From NCBI RefSeq assembly GCF_038006205.1, contig NZ_JBBOUU010000001.1:2420001-2484000 (forward strand): a DNA stretch of 64,000 nt. The letters are read 5' to 3'. This DNA comes from Solibacillus sp. FSL R7-0668 (GTDB taxonomy: Bacteria; Bacillota; Bacilli; Bacillales_A; Planococcaceae). The translations under genes were made by a program, and so were the position numbers. Below the pieces are notes generated by a model. That model was not told the origin of the DNA. It did not search any database and saw only the letters and a program-made list of their open reading frames with translations. Shown here piece by piece: positions 1 to 9,608 of the stretch. The stretch's first letter is position 1. Each line of letters opens with the position of its first letter.

Positions 1-2
1 TT

Positions 3-917
3 TTAGCGGGGGATTTAGCAGCCATCATTAATTACGCATTCCGCATGACTTCAGCGTTTTCGATGTTTTCATTTATCATTATTGCTTATGCCCGTGCAAA
101 GGCTTCTGCTGAACGAATTGAGGAAGTGCTGATGATTGCAGATGGTACAGAAGAGATTGACGTATCTAGCCCCCCCTTTTTACCAAGCTTTAAAATTCGT
201 TTCGACCAGGTATCCTTTCACTATCCAAATGCTACGGACGCAACATTACGCAATTTATCATTTACTATTGAAAGCGGAGAAAAAATCGCGATTATGGGGG
301 CAACCGGCTCAGGGAAATCCACCATTTTACAGCTTGTTGAACATTTTTACGAAGCAACGTCGGGAGCTATTTTTATTAACGAGCAAAAAATTCAGGACAT
401 TCCCTTACAGCAGCTACGGCATTCCATTGCCTATGTCCCACAGCAATCGCTATTATTTTCGGGAACGATTTTAGAAAATTTACGCTGGGGACGTCAGGAT
501 GCTACTTATGAGGACATTATTGCTGCGACAAATAAAGCGCAAATTCATGAGTCTATTGAAGCCTTTGAGCATCAATACAACACAATAATTGGTCAGCGCG
601 GCATTAACCTATCTGGTGGTCAAAAGCAGCGGTTAGCGATTGCACGTGCATTACTCAAGCCATCTGCGCTCTTAATTTTAGATGATAGTACGTCGGCACT
701 TGATGTGAATACGGAGAAAAAACTATGGCAAGCATTGGACGAAGAGCGTCTCACAATGCTCGTTGTGACCCAAAAAATCCATACTGCGCAAACGGCAGAC
801 CGTATCATGCTCATTGATGAAGGAAAACTAAGTGGATTCGCTACGCATGAGGAGCTGTTGCAAACAAATGAATTATACAAGAAAATTGTCGCTTCTCAGC
901 AGGAGGTGCTGGCATAA
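3..917 (+). CDS. ABC exporter half-transporter, first subunit (5' end outside window)
   Basis: C-terminal 304 residues of a fused membrane/ATPase ABC exporter; the reading frame is open to the left edge, so the gene starts outside the window. The tail of the membrane domain is followed by a complete nucleotide-binding domain: Walker A GATGSGKST, Q-loop YVPQQ, signature LSGGQKQR, Walker B LLILDDS. The usual catalytic Glu after Walker B is Asp, and the switch His is replaced by Gln (VVTQKIH). These changes mark the degenerate ATP site of heterodimeric exporters. Its stop overlaps the start of the next gene by one base, so the two are translationally coupled and presumably form one transporter, resembling YfiB/YfiC-type drug exporters. 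Substrate unknown. Confidence 0.93.
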   Translation, partial: LAGDLAAIINYAFRMTSAFSMFSFIIIAYARAKASAERIEEVLMIADGTEEIDVSSPPFLPSFKIRFDQVSFHYPNATDATLRNLSFTIESGEKIAIMGATGSGKSTILQLVEHFYEATSGAIFINEQKIQDIPLQQLRHSIAYVPQQSLLFSGTILENLRWGRQDATYEDIIAATNKAQIHESIEAFEHQYNTIIGQRGINLSGGQKQRLAIARALLKPSALLILDDSTSALDVNTEKKLWQALDEERLTMLVVTQKIHTAQTADRIMLIDEGKLSGFATHEELLQTNELYKKIVASQQEVLA

Positions 918-2713
918 TGAAATTTTTCAACTACAAACCGATTATTACAAAAGAGCAAATTAAACAAGCAAGCGGCAAAAAGAAAAAAGGCGCACGTGCC
1001 GAAAACTGGACATACACAATCAAGCGTATTTTAGATTTCGTCGCCGAGCAAAAGGCCTTATTAATCGTTGTGTTACTTTTAGTTGTGGCAAGCTCTCTCT
1101 TAGCACTCATCGGCCCATTTATTATCGGACGATTAATTGACCGCTTTATTGATGGTAGCTCTTTAAGCACGCTGGATTTATGGCTATACGGCTTAGCTGT
1201 AATCTATTTGCTGTACGGTCTTGCTAGCTATTTTCAAAACTATTGGATGGTCAGCATCGCACAGCAAACGGTATATCGTATTCGTACACAGCTATACGAG
1301 CATTTCTTTAAGCTGCCATTGCGCTTTTTCGATAAACGCAAGCATGGTGAACTGATGAGCCGCGCAACGAATGATATCGAAACAATTAGCTCCACATTAA
1401 ACAGTGCGTTCATTCAAGTCGTTTCAAGTATATTAACGTTAACTGGTACGGTCGCTGTTATGCTTTGGCTAAGCCCACTGTTAACGCTTGTAACGATGCT
1501 TATTATTCCATTGATGTTTTATGGGATGCGCTGGATTACGAAACGGACTAGCTTGCTCTTCAAACAGCAACAAGCCGCCATTGGTGAGATGAATGGATTG
1601 ATTGAGGAATCCATAAATGGGCAGCATGTCGTAAAGGCCTTTTCACAAGAGCAGGAAATGCTACGTCAATTCGATGAAAAAAATCAGCGCATTCGAACAG
1701 TAGGCTTTTGGAGTTTAACGTATTCGGGCTTCATACCAAAAGTGATGAACACATTAAATAGTTTAAGCTTTGCGATTGTGGCCTGTGTTGGCGGCGTTTT
1801 CGCGTATTATGGCCATATTTCTATTGGGACGATTGTTATTTTTACGGAATATGCCCGTCAATTCACCCGTCCATTAAACGATTTAGCGAACCAATTTAAT
1901 ACCGTGTTATCTGCACTAGCTGGCGCTGAACGTGTCTTTTTAATTTTGGATGAAAAGCCCGATCACGTGGCAGGCAATAACGTCCTCTTATCCGGTGATG
2001 TTCGATTTGATCAAGTATCATTCCAATACGATGCGGATGCGGTGAAGCCTACTCTTTCAAATGTTTCATTTACGATTGAATCGGGTCAATCGGTTGCGTT
2101 AATTGGGCAAACGGGCGCCGGGAAAACAACGATTATGCAGCTGTTAACAGGGCTCTATGAAAAGACTAGCGGACGGATTTTATTTGATGGTGTGCCCATT
2201 GAGGAAATTTCAAAAGCCCATTTACGTGAACAAATGGCCTTTGTATTGCAGGATCCATTTTTATTTGAAATGTCGATTAAAGACAATATCCGTTACGGTA
2301 AGCTGGATGCAACCGACGCGGAAATTATCGAGGCCGCTAAAAAGGCCAATGCGCATAGCTTTATTGAGCGATTGCCAAATGGTTATGAAACCATCATTTC
2401 AGGTGATGGCAGTCAAATTTCACAGGGACAAAAGCAGTTAATCTCCATTGCCCGTGCATTTGTCGCCAATCCGAAAATTTTATTACTAGACGAAGCGACA
2501 AGCAGCATTGATACCGTGACCGAGCTGCATATCCAGGCCGCGCTTGAAAAACTAATGCAAGGGCGAACAAGCTTTATTATTGCCCATCGCCTGAATACGA
2601 TTTCGAAGGTCGATTATGTCATCGTACTCAATCAAGGAAAAATTGTCGAACAAGGCCCGCGTCATCAGCTCATTGAGGAGCAAGGGATTTTTGGACAAAT
2701 GTTGAATGTTTAA
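917..2713 (+). CDS. ABC exporter half-transporter, second subunit
   Basis: A 598-residue ABC exporter with six predicted membrane segments (about residues 45-320) and a nucleotide-binding domain (about 355-590). Walker A GQTGAGKTT lies near residue 396, Walker B LLLDEATS near 522 with the catalytic Glu, and the switch His in IIAHR near 553. The signature motif is ISQGQKQ instead of LSGGQ. Paired with the upstream subunit, the consensus site would use this subunit's Walker motifs and the partner's LSGGQ, while the degenerate site combines the partner's Asp/Gln with this altered signature. Role: ATP-driven efflux across the cytoplasmic membrane; the substrate cannot be told. A terminator follows directly. 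Confidence 0.95.
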   Translation: MKFFNYKPIITKEQIKQASGKKKKGARAENWTYTIKRILDFVAEQKALLIVVLLLVVASSLLALIGPFIIGRLIDRFIDGSSLSTLDLWLYGLAVIYLLYGLASYFQNYWMVSIAQQTVYRIRTQLYEHFFKLPLRFFDKRKHGELMSRATNDIETISSTLNSAFIQVVSSILTLTGTVAVMLWLSPLLTLVTMLIIPLMFYGMRWITKRTSLLFKQQQAAIGEMNGLIEESINGQHVVKAFSQEQEMLRQFDEKNQRIRTVGFWSLTYSGFIPKVMNTLNSLSFAIVACVGGVFAYYGHISIGTIVIFTEYARQFTRPLNDLANQFNTVLSALAGAERVFLILDEKPDHVAGNNVLLSGDVRFDQVSFQYDADAVKPTLSNVSFTIESGQSVALIGQTGAGKTTIMQLLTGLYEKTSGRILFDGVPIEEISKAHLREQMAFVLQDPFLFEMSIKDNIRYGKLDATDAEIIEAAKKANAHSFIERLPNGYETIISGDGSQISQGQKQLISIARAFVANPKILLLDEATSSIDTVTELHIQAALEKLMQGRTSFIIAHRLNTISKVDYVIVLNQGKIVEQGPRHQLIEEQGIFGQMLNV

Positions 2714-2715
2714 CG

Positions 2716-2760
2716 AAAAAATCGCTCATTTTGTGAATTAGGCAAAATGAGCGATTTTTT
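2716..2760. terminator. Bidirectional intrinsic terminator
   Basis: Perfect 18-bp inverted repeat (2716-2733 with 2743-2760, 9-nt loop) with A-run and T-run at the two ends. It lies between convergent genes and can end the ABC transcript on + and the CPBP gene on -. Confidence 0.92.
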
Positions 2761-2767
2761 ATTATAC

Positions 2768-3658
2768 CTAAAGGTCGTTATTGTCTATAACTGTATCGAT
2801 TTCTTGTCGTTTCTCTATATTTTGCAATGGATTTTTTAGTTGTTGGAACTGTTTATAATATTTTATAAGTAAGAATACAAGAATGAAAGATATGACTAAA
2901 AAGATAGCAACACTAATATACAATTCATGGCGAACCGCTTCTATTGTTGGTAAATCGACCGTAGTTGTTTGATTCGCATAGCAAAATTGAAGAAATGCTA
3001 GAAAATTGCTAAAACTATGTAAAAGGATTGGAACTACTATATTTTTTGTTTTTAAATATGCATAACCAAGCACACATCCTAACGCAAATGCGAATACAAT
3101 ATTAATTGGATTTAGATGAATAATACCAAAAATAACCGAAGAAATGATTATACTTTTTTGTGGACTCCATTTTAATGTGAATCGGCGTAATAAAATCCCT
3201 CTAAATAACAACTCTTCCCAAATTGGCGCGAGAATACAAATATTAATAAAAAATAAAACATAAACGATGAGCGGTGTATCCACAATCTCTAGAGAATTAA
3301 ATTGAAATAAATCAAAAAATGAACGAATTTGCTCTTCAAATAATAGATAAAGAACGGATAATAATATAGTTGTTAAAACAACTGTGATAATTTGAAAACA
3401 TGCGGTAATCGACAAATACCTTACCCAACGACCTTTAGACATCGTCATTTGGATGGTCTGCTCATTATAAGAAATATTCCATTTTTTTGTTTGAAACAAG
3501 ATATAAGCTAAGCTGCAGATTGATACAATAAATGTAATCCATTCCTCACTTGCTGGTATTGTTAGAAAGAATAGCATTATAAAGCTTGTAATGAATATAA
3601 CAATTGCAAATAGAACAAAATAACGTAATTTAAAATTCCTTAACTGTAAATAATCCAT
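2768..3658 (-). CDS. CPBP-family intramembrane metalloprotease
   Basis: 296 residues with about eight hydrophobic segments. The C-terminal half carries the CPBP (Abi) signature: WEELLFRG around residues 147-154 (the EExxxR motif), FGIIH with His near 181, and HSFSNF near 215. Family members are membrane-embedded glutamic/metallo-type proteases related to Rce1; in bacteria they are linked to bacteriocin immunity or processing, but no peptide gene is seen nearby. Start supported by AGGAGGTGCATCAAA before the ATG. Transcribed convergently to the ABC exporter. Function beyond family assignment is unknown. Confidence 0.85.
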   Translation of the reverse strand: MDYLQLRNFKLRYFVLFAIVIFITSFIMLFFLTIPASEEWITFIVSICSLAYILFQTKKWNISYNEQTIQMTMSKGRWVRYLSITACFQIITVVLTTILLSVLYLLFEEQIRSFFDLFQFNSLEIVDTPLIVYVLFFINICILAPIWEELLFRGILLRRFTLKWSPQKSIIISSVIFGIIHLNPINIVFAFALGCVLGYAYLKTKNIVVPILLHSFSNFLAFLQFCYANQTTTVDLPTIEAVRHELYISVAIFLVISFILVFLLIKYYKQFQQLKNPLQNIEKRQEIDTVIDNNDL

Positions 3659-3888
3659 TTTGATGCACCTCCTAGTATTAGCATATCATGAATCAGAAAA
3701 TTCAACCTAATATTTGGAAGTAAATTTTATTTCCTCTCTATCTACATAATGAATTGTATAATAATAGCCGAAATCATTAACGTTGCATAAAAATTTTTAA
3801 CGTTTGTCAAAAGAGATAAAATACCTATTTAATATTAATTCCAGAATTTTCTGAACAATTGTTCTTCCTAGATTTTAAAAAAAGTCAA

Positions 3889-5270
3889 CATGCGCATAAG
3901 CGGTAGCTCTTATCCACAAATTGTAAATTATTTACATCCGATACAGCTTAGAAAATTGGATCATACGTTAATTCGTCCAGATGTTCCACCTCTCTTTCGT
4001 GGAACTGTCTGACGATGTGCTGAAATTCTCTGTTCCAATCGTACTTTTTCCGTCCTTTTGATTTTCTGGTTGGCGCCCTAAATAGCGCTTTTATAAATAC
4101 TTCAAATGGCTTAAAGAGTAGATTTTGGAGCGTTTCTTTTAAGTCTAAAAGAGGTCCATTATGGTTCAATTTCAGTTTTAATAATACCTGTAAGCAATAC
4201 GTAATTAAGGCGATCCAAATTTGTGTATACACAGCGTTTTGACTTTTTCCGTAGAAGCTTTTGATTCTTAGATGTTGTTTCATCCATTTAAAAAACGTTT
4301 CGATTTTCCAACGATAGCGATAGAGGTCACCAATTTCTTTCGCCGATAAATCGAAACAACTTGTAAGAATGATAATTTCATTCCCTTCACTGTCCTTCGT
4401 TCGAATTAAACGTAGTGTATTCTGCATTTTCGTTCGGTTCTGCTCATCACCTAGAAAGACTTCTTGATCAGAAAAGATGTTATTTTCAACGTCTGGGACT
4501 TGTTCATTCAACACTTCGATTTTTGCATTTTTCTTCAGTCGTGTGATAAAACGAATTCCTCGATCGCAGAGTTTATCGTATTGTCGATAGTCCGTATAGC
4601 CTCGGTCAAACAGATGAATCGCATCGGAATCGACATCAATTAACTTGTTCATTTGCGTGCGATCTGCGTGTTTCGCTGGTAAAATGACCGCTTGATCAGG
4701 AAGTGTCACATCTTTTGTGACAACCACGCGCAAATGTAGACGAACGCCTGCCTTTGTTTTTCGAAACGTTGCCCAAGGATATTGGCTTAGACTCATCGAC
4801 ATCGTAGAAGAATCGATGACAAGTAATTTCCCAATATCACGAAGAAACGGTGAGTTTCCTTTCATTTTCACCTGAATGGAAACGGCGAGATGGCGAAAGA
4901 CTTTTTCGAATATTCTAGGGGTGAGGCAGGATTGTTTACGCGAAAGCTGCGACGAACTAATGGCATCCATTTGAATAAATGTATGAAGTTCTTCGGTATC
5001 TTTCAGCTGTTTCGCTAATTTTTTAAGCGAACTTTTTTCATTCAATTGCGCAATGATGAACAGCTGAAGAAACTTATAAGCTGTCAACTTTTTAATGTAA
5101 GAGTCGAGATTTGAAACGTTCACAACTTTTAAAAATGTTTTCTCATCGAGTACTTTTAACAATTCATTTAATGTGGATTTTGTGGTATCCTTGTCCATGG
5201 GTAAGCTCCTTTAAATTGGGATTTGGACAGAACTACCAAACCTAATTATAAGGAGTTTTTTCGTGCAATG
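3889..5270. mobile_element. IS4-family insertion sequence (ends approximate)
   Basis: A single transposase gene with short flanks. Imperfect inverted similarity is seen between the two sides (CATGCGCATAAG at 3889 against CATTGCACGAAA read inward from 5270; also GGTAGCTCT at 3902 against GGTAGTTCT inward from 5239). No clear target duplication was recognised, so the boundaries are tentative. Confidence 0.5.
3948..5198 (-). CDS. IS4-family DDE transposase
   Basis: 416 residues, apparently intact. The DDE triad is visible: Asp129 in VIDSS, Asp198 in LFDRGYTDY, and Glu300 in the family YREK signature (Y-x2-R-x3-E-x6-K, in YRYRWKIETFFKWMK). The N-terminal part up to about residue 110 is the helical DNA-binding region. 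It catalyses cut-and-paste movement of the element. It sits between the CPBP protease and the sigma-factor operon and does not disrupt a recognisable gene. ATG start with AAAGGAGCTTACCC upstream. Confidence 0.93.
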   Translation of the reverse strand: MDKDTTKSTLNELLKVLDEKTFLKVVNVSNLDSYIKKLTAYKFLQLFIIAQLNEKSSLKKLAKQLKDTEELHTFIQMDAISSSQLSRKQSCLTPRIFEKVFRHLAVSIQVKMKGNSPFLRDIGKLLVIDSSTMSMSLSQYPWATFRKTKAGVRLHLRVVVTKDVTLPDQAVILPAKHADRTQMNKLIDVDSDAIHLFDRGYTDYRQYDKLCDRGIRFITRLKKNAKIEVLNEQVPDVENNIFSDQEVFLGDEQNRTKMQNTLRLIRTKDSEGNEIIILTSCFDLSAKEIGDLYRYRWKIETFFKWMKQHLRIKSFYGKSQNAVYTQIWIALITYCLQVLLKLKLNHNGPLLDLKETLQNLLFKPFEVFIKALFRAPTRKSKGRKKYDWNREFQHIVRQFHEREVEHLDELTYDPIF

Positions 5271-5399
5271 GAATACCTAATTTTGGGATATTTTTAGATA
5301 GAAAGACTCTTGATATAATGTGTTTTAAATTAATGCAATGTTAATGAGCCGAAATACAAATATTCCATGCATTCCGGCTATCTCAATTTGATTTTCCAA

Positions 5400-6932
5400 T
5401 TACTCACGATTTCCGGATATAGTTGAATACACAACTTTCCAGCCTTGATCTGTTTTTGCAACTTTATATTGATTCACAATACTTTCAGACATCGGATCGG
5501 TAAATCGTAGCTTTGAGTTGTCTTTTGTTAACTGTGCAAAGCCCATTTCATAAATATCCTTTAATAAATGCTGCTTATTCGTCTTTGCAACCTGTTGCTG
5601 CCATTGTTCAAATGATGGCAATTCTTCTGTTTTGTCCAGTAATGCATACATCAATTGATAATCCTCTACATAATTTGCATATAAATACAAGCGGACAACT
5701 GTATTCACGGAGAAATTCTTTACTAATGCTTCCACTTTCCCCTTTGCGCGCTGTAATTGAGCAAATAATTGCAGCTCCTCGTCTGTTAATGTATTCGTTA
5801 GCTGTGTTAAGTCATAGCCCAGTACCTTACCGACCAATTGTTCTTTATTAATAATCCCCTGATAGGCATCACTTGCCCAGTTATCTGGAATAACAAGGAG
5901 CTCATCACGATTTGGTTTATCATATTTTTTCGACAGGCCTTTATAAATGCCGCTATCTCCGTCATATGTTGGCCACATGTAAAAGAGGCCGTCCAATTCT
6001 TGTAAATAATCTCCGTTAATCAGCGTATCATCGACTAAACTAATATTGCCATCGTCCGTTGCTAAAATACGACTAATTTGCAGCTTGCCTTCCTGTTCAT
6101 ATGCAATGACGTCCCCTATCCTATAGCTTTCCTGTGCATAATAATATGGATCAATGACAACTGGAAACTTTGTATATTCTTCATTGCCACGATGCATTGT
6201 AGGGTCCTCATAATGAAAAAGCTGTAAAGTATCAGCTATTGGTTCGATAATTGGCACAACCGAATCTACGCGGAATCGATGAGTTATTAAACGTGATTTC
6301 TTACCATCAATTACCTCGTACACTGGCTTTTCATACGTATCGACAAAACCAAACCATACACGTTCCCCTGCTTTCGATTCAACAATCGTTGCCTGCTCCT
6401 CTCCTAAATAAATTGCCTCTACTGCTGGATTGTCAATTATGCCAATTTTCAAATGGGCTGAGGAAACAACAAAACTCGTAGCTTTTGTCGAGAACGGTTC
6501 ATTTAAAACCACTCGCTCATCCGTCCACCACCGCTGTTCTTTTTCATTATAATGTCCAAACGCAAAGTGAATCTCTTTTTCCTCGACAGTGTTTTCTTTC
6601 ACAATAACAAACTCATCATTATTCGAACGGACATTGTGCTGCTCATATAGCACCTCTGTATTTTCCAAATGATTATCTTGGATAAACCTTTCGGCAAAGG
6701 ATTCACGAATTTCCGGTTGCTCGGTTTCGGATGTGACAGGTTGCTCAGGTCCTTGTTCAATCAGTAGCAAAAATGAACTTGCCGCAACCACGCCTGCAAA
6801 AGTCGCGGCAGGAACCCATTTTTTTGCTTTCCGATTCGGTGCATGAACAGCTTGAATAACTGTACGTTTCCTGTCTTCACTTAATCCTTTTTTGGGCATT
6901 AGCTGCTTGCGTTCCTGTTGAAATTTATTCAT
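5400..6932 (-). CDS. Probable membrane anti-sigma partner of ECF sigma factor
   Basis: About 510 residues from the ATG at 6932, which has GGAGGGAG upstream; this start overlaps the sigma gene by 8 bases, so they are translationally coupled. A short basic cytoplasmic N-terminus is followed by one hydrophobic segment (VPAATFAGVVAASSFLLL) and a large extracytoplasmic part. That topology fits an anti-sigma factor holding the sigma factor at the membrane. The middle of the outer part (YRIGDVIAYEQ ... LINGDYL) resembles the non-catalytic beta region of S26 signal peptidases, but no Ser/Lys catalytic pair was identified. No close family recognised; role inferred from position and topology. Confidence 0.6.
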   Translation of the reverse strand: MNKFQQERKQLMPKKGLSEDRKRTVIQAVHAPNRKAKKWVPAATFAGVVAASSFLLLIEQGPEQPVTSETEQPEIRESFAERFIQDNHLENTEVLYEQHNVRSNNDEFVIVKENTVEEKEIHFAFGHYNEKEQRWWTDERVVLNEPFSTKATSFVVSSAHLKIGIIDNPAVEAIYLGEEQATIVESKAGERVWFGFVDTYEKPVYEVIDGKKSRLITHRFRVDSVVPIIEPIADTLQLFHYEDPTMHRGNEEYTKFPVVIDPYYYAQESYRIGDVIAYEQEGKLQISRILATDDGNISLVDDTLINGDYLQELDGLFYMWPTYDGDSGIYKGLSKKYDKPNRDELLVIPDNWASDAYQGIINKEQLVGKVLGYDLTQLTNTLTDEELQLFAQLQRAKGKVEALVKNFSVNTVVRLYLYANYVEDYQLMYALLDKTEELPSFEQWQQQVAKTNKQHLLKDIYEMGFAQLTKDNSKLRFTDPMSESIVNQYKVAKTDQGWKVVYSTISGNRE

Positions 6933-7437
6933 GTAATAACTCCCTCCAATCCTCATTTGTAATATGTATCTTTAACCTTTCACGCGCTCGTCTTAATCGG
7001 GTCTTCACCGTATTGTCCGATAAACTAAGTAATATGGCGATTTCAGATGTCGTTAATTCCTCGTAATAATAAAGGATAATCATTTCCCGGTATTTCATCG
7101 GTAATTTCAGTACATATTGCATAACTTCACTTTGTTCCATAGGGCTTTGAATTTCATAACTAATCGGCTGCTTTAGTGTGATGAGCTTCATCAGCGTCCT
7201 TTTTCGTGACGCGAAGCTTCGTAAATCGTCATAGCATTTATGAATGGTCATTTTCGTTAAATATGTTTTTACACTTGCCCTTTGTTCGTATTGATCAAAT
7301 GTTCTAAAAAACTGAATAAATACTTCCTGCACAATATCCTCTGCACGGCTCCAATCCTTTACATACATAAAGCTTAGCTGTAGCAAGTATGGGCTATGCG
7401 TATCCATATAGTGATGCATTTCTTCATTTGTTAGCAT
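6925..7437 (-). CDS. ECF (group 4) RNA polymerase sigma factor
   Basis: 170 residues. Region 2 (SYMYVKDWSRAEDIVQEVF-like segment, residues 20-45, binding the -10 element) and region 4 (helix-turn-helix LTTSEIAILLSLSDNTVKTRL, about 128-150, binding the -35) are both present, and sigma 1 and 3 are absent, as in extracytoplasmic-function factors. ATG start with AGGGGGGTGCAAGC upstream. Co-transcribed with the downstream membrane protein, presumably its anti-sigma factor. A promoter-like sequence of ECF type lies just upstream, suggesting autoregulation. Inducing signal unknown. Confidence 0.92.
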   Translation of the reverse strand: MLTNEEMHHYMDTHSPYLLQLSFMYVKDWSRAEDIVQEVFIQFFRTFDQYEQRASVKTYLTKMTIHKCYDDLRSFASRKRTLMKLITLKQPISYEIQSPMEQSEVMQYVLKLPMKYREMIILYYYEELTTSEIAILLSLSDNTVKTRLRRARERLKIHITNEDWRELLHE

Positions 7438-7462
7438 GCTTGCACCCCCCTTTTTTCACTAC

Positions 7463-7493
7463 ATAGACGAAAGTAAGCGCCCTTTCCGGTTCA
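7463..7493 (-). promoter_or_regulatory. Possible ECF-type autoregulated promoter
   Basis: Read on the minus strand: TGAACC, an 18-bp gap, then CGTCTAT, 26 bp upstream of the sigma start. CGTC is the usual -10 core for Bacillus ECF factors. The gap is slightly longer than the usual 16 if TGAACC is the -35. The second ECF operon at 16418 carries the same CGTCTAT. Confidence 0.5.
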
Positions 7494-7567
7494 AAATCTG
7501 TCAAACTTTCTTTGTATTTTTTTCAAATATCCACTACCATTAAAGCAAATGAAAGGCAGGGAATGAC

Positions 7568-8266
7568 ATGACGACTATTTTAATCGTTGAAGATGAACAA
7601 CAAATCGCGCGTGTACTGCAGCTTGAATTATCATTCGAAGGCTACGAAACGATCGTGACACATACCGGAACAGATGGTCTACTTGCTTTTCATGAGCAGC
7701 CAGTCGACTTAATATTACTCGATGTGATGCTTCCTGAAATGAATGGCTTAGACGTATTGAAGCGTATTCGTAAACATAACGAAACGATTCCAATCATTTT
7801 ATTAACAGCCAAAAGTGACATCCAAGATAAAGTAAATGGGCTCGATTACGGAGCGAATGATTATGTGACGAAGCCGTTTGAATTTGAGGAATTACTCGCT
7901 CGCATTCGTGTGGCGCTACGTTTTGCTACAAAGGCTGTCCCCCAGCAAGAGCAAGCACTCGTGTTTGAGGATATTACATTAAATGAACAAACGCGAGAGG
8001 TGTGGCGTGCGGGTCATTTAGTGGAGCTGACGGTGCGCGAATTTGATTTATTAACTCATTTTATGAAACACCCAAAGCTTGTGCAATCCCGCGAACAAAT
8101 TTTGAATGCGGTATGGGGCTATGACTATTTTGGTGATACGAATGTTGTTGATGTGTATATTCGCTATTTGCGTCAAAAGCTTGACCAACCATTTCAGCTC
8201 CCATCGCTCCTCTATACAGTGCGCGGTATTGGCTATGTTTTAAAGGAAGCGACCCATGAAGCTTAA
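7568..8266 (+). CDS. OmpR/PhoB-family response regulator
   Basis: 232 residues: receiver domain (1-120) with acidic pocket EDE near 8-10, phospho-acceptor Asp52 in LILLDVMLPE, conserved Thr near 80 and Lys near 102 (VTKPF), followed by a winged-helix DNA-binding domain (about 130-230, ending VRGIGYVLKE). ATG start preceded by AGGCAGGGA. Overlaps the histidine kinase gene by 11 bases and leads an operon with a PepSY protein. A likely target is the second PepSY gene downstream, whose promoter carries four heptamers at 11-bp spacing. Confidence 0.95.
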   Translation: MTTILIVEDEQQIARVLQLELSFEGYETIVTHTGTDGLLAFHEQPVDLILLDVMLPEMNGLDVLKRIRKHNETIPIILLTAKSDIQDKVNGLDYGANDYVTKPFEFEELLARIRVALRFATKAVPQQEQALVFEDITLNEQTREVWRAGHLVELTVREFDLLTHFMKHPKLVQSREQILNAVWGYDYFGDTNVVDVYIRYLRQKLDQPFQLPSLLYTVRGIGYVLKEATHEA

Positions 8267-9608
8267 CACAAAAGTAAATATTGTTTCGATCGCATTAACG
8301 ATGATTATTTTAATTAGTAGCTTTACCGGTGTTTATTTTTTATACGAGCATTTTGCCATTACGACCGAGGCGGAGCAATTGCAAACACGCGCATTGGAAC
8401 TTACAACAGCCATTAGTGCACTCGAGCAAACAGAAGGAATCGACACCGTATTACGTGCCTATATCCCTACAGAAGGTGCGATTATCGTGCGTGACGCAAA
8501 CGACCAGCCCGTCACGCGTCTGCAAACAACGGCCGAAAAAATTGATATAACACTCCAGAAAAACGAGCTCTACACGGTCAAAATAATCGATGGCATTCCC
8601 TATATTGCAATGGGCACACCGATGATTTGGCCAGATGAGCAAATTGTCGAGGCAAAATTTATTCAACCATTACCGACCATTACCGAAAATTTAAATCGCT
8701 TATTCATCATTTTATTAGTAATGACTCTACTCGCCCTCATTCCGATTTATTTGGCGAGCCAATTACTCGTCAGCTTAATTGTTAAACCGGTTACAAAGCT
8801 TACAACAGCGATGGAGCGAAATATTCAGCAATCGAGTTTTGAGCAATTAGCCGTAAATAAGCGCTCAAAGGATGAGATGATGCAGATGACTGCCACATAC
8901 AACCTATTAATGGCACAGCTAGAAGAATTACACGACAAGCAGCAGCAATTTATAGGCAATGCCTCCCATGAGCTAAAAACACCGTTAACCGTCATCGAAA
9001 GCTACGCCAAGCTATTAAAGCGGCGCGGCACCGAAAATGTAGCTGTTACAGAGGAGGCGCTGCAGGCTATCATTCAAGAAAGCGCGAATATGAAGCATCT
9101 AATCGAACAAATGCTCACACTTGCTAAATCAGCAGAAACAACAAAAATAACAGTTCGTTCATTTGAGCTCGTACCTTTTTTACAAGCGATTGCTGCCAAT
9201 GTACAGACCGCCTATCACCGAGAAATTCATGTCAAAGCGCCTGATGCCGTTATTACAACGGATGAAGCAATGCTTAAGCAATTGCTCTTTATTTTTATTG
9301 ATAATGCAAGAAAATATAGTGATGATGTCATTGAATTGCTCGCTACGATAGATGAGCAATTGCATATTCAAATTCGCGACCAGGGCATCGGGATACCCAA
9401 GCAAGATTTACCACATATCTTTAACCGCTTTTACCGCGTTGATAAAGATCGCAACCGAAAAACAGGTGGCGTCGGCATTGGATTATCCGTTGCACAGGAA
9501 TTAGCACTGCACCTGCAAGCAACGATTGACGTGGAAAGCGAACTCGGTCAGGGAACGATTATTCGTCTATCACTACCACTTCATGGAGGACATTCACATG
9601 AGGCTTAA
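8256..9608 (+). CDS. Sensor histidine kinase
   Basis: 450 residues: transmembrane helix 1 (about 8-30), extracytoplasmic sensor loop (31-148), transmembrane helix 2 (149-172), HAMP linker, then the dimerisation/phosphorylation domain with His238 in NASHELKTPL, and the ATPase domain with N-box (IDNARKY, about 347), G1 (DQGIGIP) and G2 (GGVGIGLS). Cognate kinase of the overlapping response regulator. No recognised sensor family in the loop, so the signal is unknown. Layout (RR, HK, PepSY) resembles CssRS- or PhoPR-like Bacillus systems but is not close enough for a name. Confidence 0.95.
   Translation: MKLNTKVNIVSIALTMIILISSFTGVYFLYEHFAITTEAEQLQTRALELTTAISALEQTEGIDTVLRAYIPTEGAIIVRDANDQPVTRLQTTAEKIDITLQKNELYTVKIIDGIPYIAMGTPMIWPDEQIVEAKFIQPLPTITENLNRLFIILLVMTLLALIPIYLASQLLVSLIVKPVTKLTTAMERNIQQSSFEQLAVNKRSKDEMMQMTATYNLLMAQLEELHDKQQQFIGNASHELKTPLTVIESYAKLLKRRGTENVAVTEEALQAIIQESANMKHLIEQMLTLAKSAETTKITVRSFELVPFLQAIAANVQTAYHREIHVKAPDAVITTDEAMLKQLLFIFIDNARKYSDDVIELLATIDEQLHIQIRDQGIGIPKQDLPHIFNRFYRVDKDRNRKTGGVGIGLSVAQELALHLQATIDVESELGQGTIIRLSLPLHGGHSHEA

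Noticed and set aside
3889-5270. Target-site duplication of the IS4 element
   Set aside because: Bases flanking the best inverted ends do not match; the ends may be placed wrongly.
5341-5399. Terminator after the anti-sigma-like gene
   Set aside because: A 9-bp stem AGCCGGAAT/ATTTCGGCT exists, but no T-run follows it on the minus strand.
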